Part shown: positions 61,312 through 64,000 of the stretch, piece by piece | Numbering within the stretch: position 1 is the first letter of the stretch | Layout: each line of letters starts with the position of its first letter | Assembly: GCA_002400415.1 (NCBI GenBank) | Contig: DGQP01000005.1 | Coordinates: 163,640-227,639 of the forward strand | DNA length: 64,000 nucleotides | From: Chitinophagaceae bacterium UBA4411 | GTDB taxonomy: Bacteria > Bacteroidota > Bacteroidia > Chitinophagales > Chitinophagaceae | Reading direction: 5' to 3' | Program-made: the position numbers and the translations under genes | The notes under the pieces: generated by a model | What the model saw: the letters and a program-made list of their open reading frames with translations, nothing else | Database searches by the model: none | Told to the model about the DNA's origin: nothing

Positions 61312-62565
61312 ATGGAACTGAAAAGGGTCGTTGTTACGGGCATGGGAGCCCTTACACCATTAGGAAATAATGTTGATGAATACTGGAACGGTTTGATCAA
61401 TGGTGTATCTGGTGCTGCCACAATTACACAATTCGATGCCTCTAAGTTCCGTACCAAATTTGCCTGCGAGGTTAAGCATTTTGATCCCACCCAATACCTC
61501 GATAAAAAAGAGGCCCGCAAGATTGACCGGTTTACTCAATTTGCCCTGGTAGTGAGTGACCAGGCAATGGCAGATGCGGGATTGAATAAAGATAATATCA
61601 ATCCTGACCGTATCGGTGTTGTATTTGCAAGTGGTATTGGAGGATTAATTACTTTTCAAAACGAGGTAACAGATTTTGCAAAAGGAGACGGAACACCCCG
61701 TTTCAATCCTTTCTTCATTCCTAAAATGATCCTTGATATTGCAGCCGGGCAAATATCCATGCGGCATAACCTGCGGGGACCCAATTTTGCAGTAGTGAGC
61801 GCCTGCGCCAGCAGCACCAATGCCATTATTGAAGCCCACAATTTGCTGCGTCTCGGTAAAGCTGATATTATTGTCACCGGTGGAAGCGAAGCCGTGATCA
61901 GTGAAGCCGGGGTCGGTGGTTTTAATGCCATGAAGGCAATGAGTGAAAGAAATGATGATCCCCAAACAGCCAGCCGCCCTTATGATAAGGACCGGGACGG
62001 TTTTGTAATGGGAGAAGCGGCGGGGATATTAATACTGGAAGAACTGGAGCATGCAAAAGCAAGAGGGGCTAAAATTTATTGTGAAGTAGTAGGTGGCGGA
62101 GCCACTGCTGATGCCCATCATATCACCGCCCCGCACCCCGAAGGACTGGGAGCCCGTAATGTAATGCTGGCGGCATTGGACGATGCGGGGATGCAACCGG
62201 AAGAGATTGATTATATCAATACCCATGGCACATCAACACCAATCGGGGATGGTGCTGAAGTAAAAGCGATTACTGCTGTTTTTGGTGAACATGCGTATAA
62301 CCTGAACATCAGCGCTACCAAATCAATGACCGGCCATTGCCTCGGGGCGGCCGGGGTTATTGAAGCTATCGCTTGTATCAAAGCTGTAATGCATGATATC
62401 GTTCCGCCTACCATCAACCATTTTACAGATGATCCGGAATTGGATCCCAAGTTGAATTTCACTTTTAATAAAGCCCAGCAACGTCCCGTTAACGCAGCCC
62501 TGAGCAATACATTTGGTTTTGGTGGTCATAATGCCTGCGTGATTGTGAAAAAGTATAAAGGCTGA
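61312..62565 (+). CDS. fabF: 3-oxoacyl-ACP synthase II FabF
   Basis: This 417-residue condensing enzyme extends acyl-ACP with malonyl-ACP. The catalytic triad is C165 (SACASS), H305 (THGTSTP) and H342 (MTGHCLGA). The length and motifs are those of KAS II. It precedes rnc by 29 bases and the two are probably cotranscribed. Confidence 0.97.
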   Translation: MELKRVVVTGMGALTPLGNNVDEYWNGLINGVSGAATITQFDASKFRTKFACEVKHFDPTQYLDKKEARKIDRFTQFALVVSDQAMADAGLNKDNINPDRIGVVFASGIGGLITFQNEVTDFAKGDGTPRFNPFFIPKMILDIAAGQISMRHNLRGPNFAVVSACASSTNAIIEAHNLLRLGKADIIVTGGSEAVISEAGVGGFNAMKAMSERNDDPQTASRPYDKDRDGFVMGEAAGILILEELEHAKARGAKIYCEVVGGGATADAHHITAPHPEGLGARNVMLAALDDAGMQPEEIDYINTHGTSTPIGDGAEVKAITAVFGEHAYNLNISATKSMTGHCLGAAGVIEAIACIKAVMHDIVPPTINHFTDDPELDPKLNFTFNKAQQRPVNAALSNTFGFGGHNACVIVKKYKG

Positions 62566-62594
62566 TTTGTAAAAAATTCGTAGCTTGAAGTTCT

Positions 62595-63347
62595 GTGGAT
62601 TTCTTCAATCATTTTTTTAAAAAACACGCCGGTTCAACTTTCAAAAAGGAGCTCAGGAATATCCTGGGTTTCAAACCGGGTAACATTTCCCTTTACAAAA
62701 CGGCTTTAACCCACCGGTCTGTCCGGGAAGGAGCTGATGAGAATAATGAACGGCTTGAATACCTCGGCGATGCTGTTCTCAGTGCTATGGTGGCAGATTA
62801 TCTTTTCAAGCGCTATCCTTACAAAGAAGAAGGTTTTCTTACGGAAATGCGCAGTAAAATGGTGAACCGCCAGCAACTGAATGAAATTGCTGTCCGCATG
62901 GGATTGAAAAAAGTGACGCTTTATAACAAAATGGATGGCTCATTAAAAGTGAGCCAGATATTTGGGAATACACTGGAAGCGCTTGTGGGAGCTGTTTACC
63001 TCGATTTCGGGTATAAAAAAACAGCCAAATGGGTGCTGGATTATATTATACTCCCCCATATGTTTATGGACGACCTGGAGAATCTGGAGATCAATCATAA
63101 GAACAAACTTTATGGTTGGGCCAATAAAAATGGTAAGATACTGGAATTTGAAACGCTGGATGAAAAGCTGGAAAATGGCCGTCGTCTTTTCACAGTGGCT
63201 GCTGTAATAGATGGCCAGAACATTGCCCAGGGGAAAGCCTTTAATAAAAAGGACGCATCGCAAATTGCGGCCCAGTCAGCTGTAGAAAAATTAGGTATTG
63301 TAAACGCCGACTCAATTGTGGATGAAACAGGGGATGGTAAACTATAA
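62595..63347 (+). CDS. rnc: Ribonuclease III
   Basis: This 250-residue double-stranded RNA nuclease starts at a GTG (MDFFNHFFKKH). The signature is NERLEYLGDAVLSAMVADYLF (E and D metal ligands), and a second acidic site lies in GNTLEALVGAVYLDFG. The C-terminal dsRNA-binding domain begins near residue 170 (NHKNKLYGWANKNG). It processes rRNA and mRNA precursors. It overlaps the end of the next gene by 6 bases. Confidence 0.96.
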   Translation: MDFFNHFFKKHAGSTFKKELRNILGFKPGNISLYKTALTHRSVREGADENNERLEYLGDAVLSAMVADYLFKRYPYKEEGFLTEMRSKMVNRQQLNEIAVRMGLKKVTLYNKMDGSLKVSQIFGNTLEALVGAVYLDFGYKKTAKWVLDYIILPHMFMDDLENLEINHKNKLYGWANKNGKILEFETLDEKLENGRRLFTVAAVIDGQNIAQGKAFNKKDASQIAAQSAVEKLGIVNADSIVDETGDGKL

Positions 63348-63758
63348 TCCGGGCACGGTCTTTTTTTCCTGGCAAAGCTCAATTAATACGCCGTTAGTAT
63401 GTTTGGGGTGTAAAAAGCACACCAGCTTATTATCCGCCCCGGGTTTCGGTTTTTCGTTCAATAATACGAATCCTTCTTTTTTAAGCCGTTCCATTTCGGC
63501 TTCGATATCCGGTACGTCAAAGGCAATATGATGAATCCCTTCCCCCTTTTTTTCAAGGTATTTGGTAATTACACCATCGGGGTCGGAACTTTCCAGTAAT
63601 TCGATCTTATTGGGGCCGGTCTGGAAAAATGCCGTGTTTACCTTTTCAGATTCAACGGATTCTGTTTTATAACAGGGGGTATTCAGCAGTTTTTCAAACA
63701 AAGGAACTGCATCGGCGAGGCTTCGTACGGCAATGCCGATATGCTCAATTTTTTGCAT
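63342..63758 (-). CDS. mce: Methylmalonyl-CoA epimerase
   Basis: This 138-residue protein of the vicinal oxygen chelate superfamily interconverts (R)- and (S)-methylmalonyl-CoA in propionate metabolism. Metal-binding residues are visible: HIGIAV near the start, EGIHHIAFDV in the middle and LIELCQE at the end. The start at 63758 (MQKIEHIG) is used because a longer frame adds an unrelated 40-residue N-terminus. Confidence 0.9.
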   Translation of the reverse strand: MQKIEHIGIAVRSLADAVPLFEKLLNTPCYKTESVESEKVNTAFFQTGPNKIELLESSDPDGVITKYLEKKGEGIHHIAFDVPDIEAEMERLKKEGFVLLNEKPKPGADNKLVCFLHPKHTNGVLIELCQEKKTVPGL

Positions 63759-63848
63759 AACCAAACAGTTGATAGTAAAGGCCTTTGCGAATTCGGTAAA
63801 AACCTTTGGCATAGCGAAATTACCCCTTTCATTTAGAACCTTTTGGGC

Positions 63849-63856
63849 TAATTTTG
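63849..63856 (+). promoter_or_regulatory. Promoter of the cysteine desulfurase gene
   Basis: TAATTTTG matches TAnnTTTG. TTTC (63827-63830) lies 18 bases upstream as a one-mismatch -33 box. The start codon is 43 bases downstream of the -7 box. Confidence 0.55.
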
Positions 63857-63899
63857 TGTTGATAGAAACGATAACCAAGTCACATATTTATTGAATACT

Positions 63900-64000
63900 A
63901 TGCTGAATTTCCCCATTTATCTCGACCATAATGCCACAACGCCCTGCGATCCGAGGGTTGTGGAGGCAATGATCCCTTATTTTACCAACAGTTTTGGTAA
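63900..64000 (+). CDS. Cysteine desulfurase, N-terminal part (cut by edge)
   Basis: The first 33 residues, [20 protein letters not shown] and following, fit the N-terminus of a NifS/IscS-type PLP enzyme that takes sulfur from cysteine for Fe-S cluster assembly. The YLDHNATTP start is characteristic. The gene runs beyond the window. Whether it is IscS, SufS or a tRNA-thiolating form cannot be told. Confidence 0.85.
   Translation, partial: MLNFPIYLDHNATTPCDPRVVEAMIPYFTNSFG

Noticed and set aside
1..64000. CRISPR arrays, prophage, insertion sequences, tRNA or rRNA genes
   Set aside because: No repeat-spacer pattern, transposase, integrase, or recognisable tRNA/rRNA core was seen by eye. tRNA genes in particular could be missed without a search program.

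Overview
The window comes from a Bacteroidota chromosome, most likely of the Chitinophagaceae or a close relative. The signs are two giant secreted proteins with type IX secretion (T9SS) C-terminal domains, TonB-dependent receptors with a carboxypeptidase-regulatory-like N-terminus, a HmuY-family lipoprotein, eukaryote-like isoleucyl-tRNA synthetase, promoter -7 boxes of the TAnnTTTG type, and start codons without Shine-Dalgarno sequences. No rRNA, tRNA, CRISPR array, insertion sequence or phage was recognised. Genes are densely packed, often convergent with small overlaps.

Left part (1-19.2 kb): ftsX (minus strand), leuS with several unusual in-frame additions, a small lipoprotein, a tricorn-type S41 protease, a secreted endonuclease/exonuclease/phosphatase-fold protein, a proline-rich secreted protein, then an M36 metalloprotease and a P-domain protein whose T9SS tails are clearly paralogous, and an M23 peptidase.

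Middle (19.4-38.3 kb): a small MarR-controlled oxidoreductase operon with matching palindromic operators, ruvB, a lipoprotein, an orphan OmpR-type regulator, a stand-alone GroES-like protein, a HerA-like ATPase, recQ and a copper-type P-ATPase, tsaE, alanine dehydrogenase, a tetR-tolC-emrA-emrB efflux operon with a double operator, then an ABC ATPase overlapping lpxA.

Iron and redox region (38.4-52.3 kb): an AraC regulator with a four-cysteine cluster, ferritin, a small conserved protein, nitroreductase, a SET-domain protein, a di-haem peroxidase, a DUF4920 protein, and two iron or haem uptake cassettes. The first is a siderophore-type receptor plus a PepSY membrane protein. The second is a TonB receptor, a HmuY-like lipoprotein with a Calx-beta-like N-terminal part, a lipoprotein CbiX-type chelatase and a short PepSY membrane protein. 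The octamer TTTACGCA recurs in four intergenic regions here and may be the operator of a shared iron regulon. The exported chelatase beside a HmuY/receptor pair is the best candidate for a little-described system: removal or insertion of metal in a tetrapyrrole in the periplasm.

Right part (52.3-64 kb): ileS followed by a DksA-like protein with a histone-H1-like tail, an outer membrane barrel protein, a collagen-like lipoprotein, a PhoD-like phosphatase, a YcxB-like membrane protein, a GNAT acetyltransferase, the acpP-fabF-rnc fatty-acid/RNase III cluster, methylmalonyl-CoA epimerase, and the start of a cysteine desulfurase cut by the window edge.
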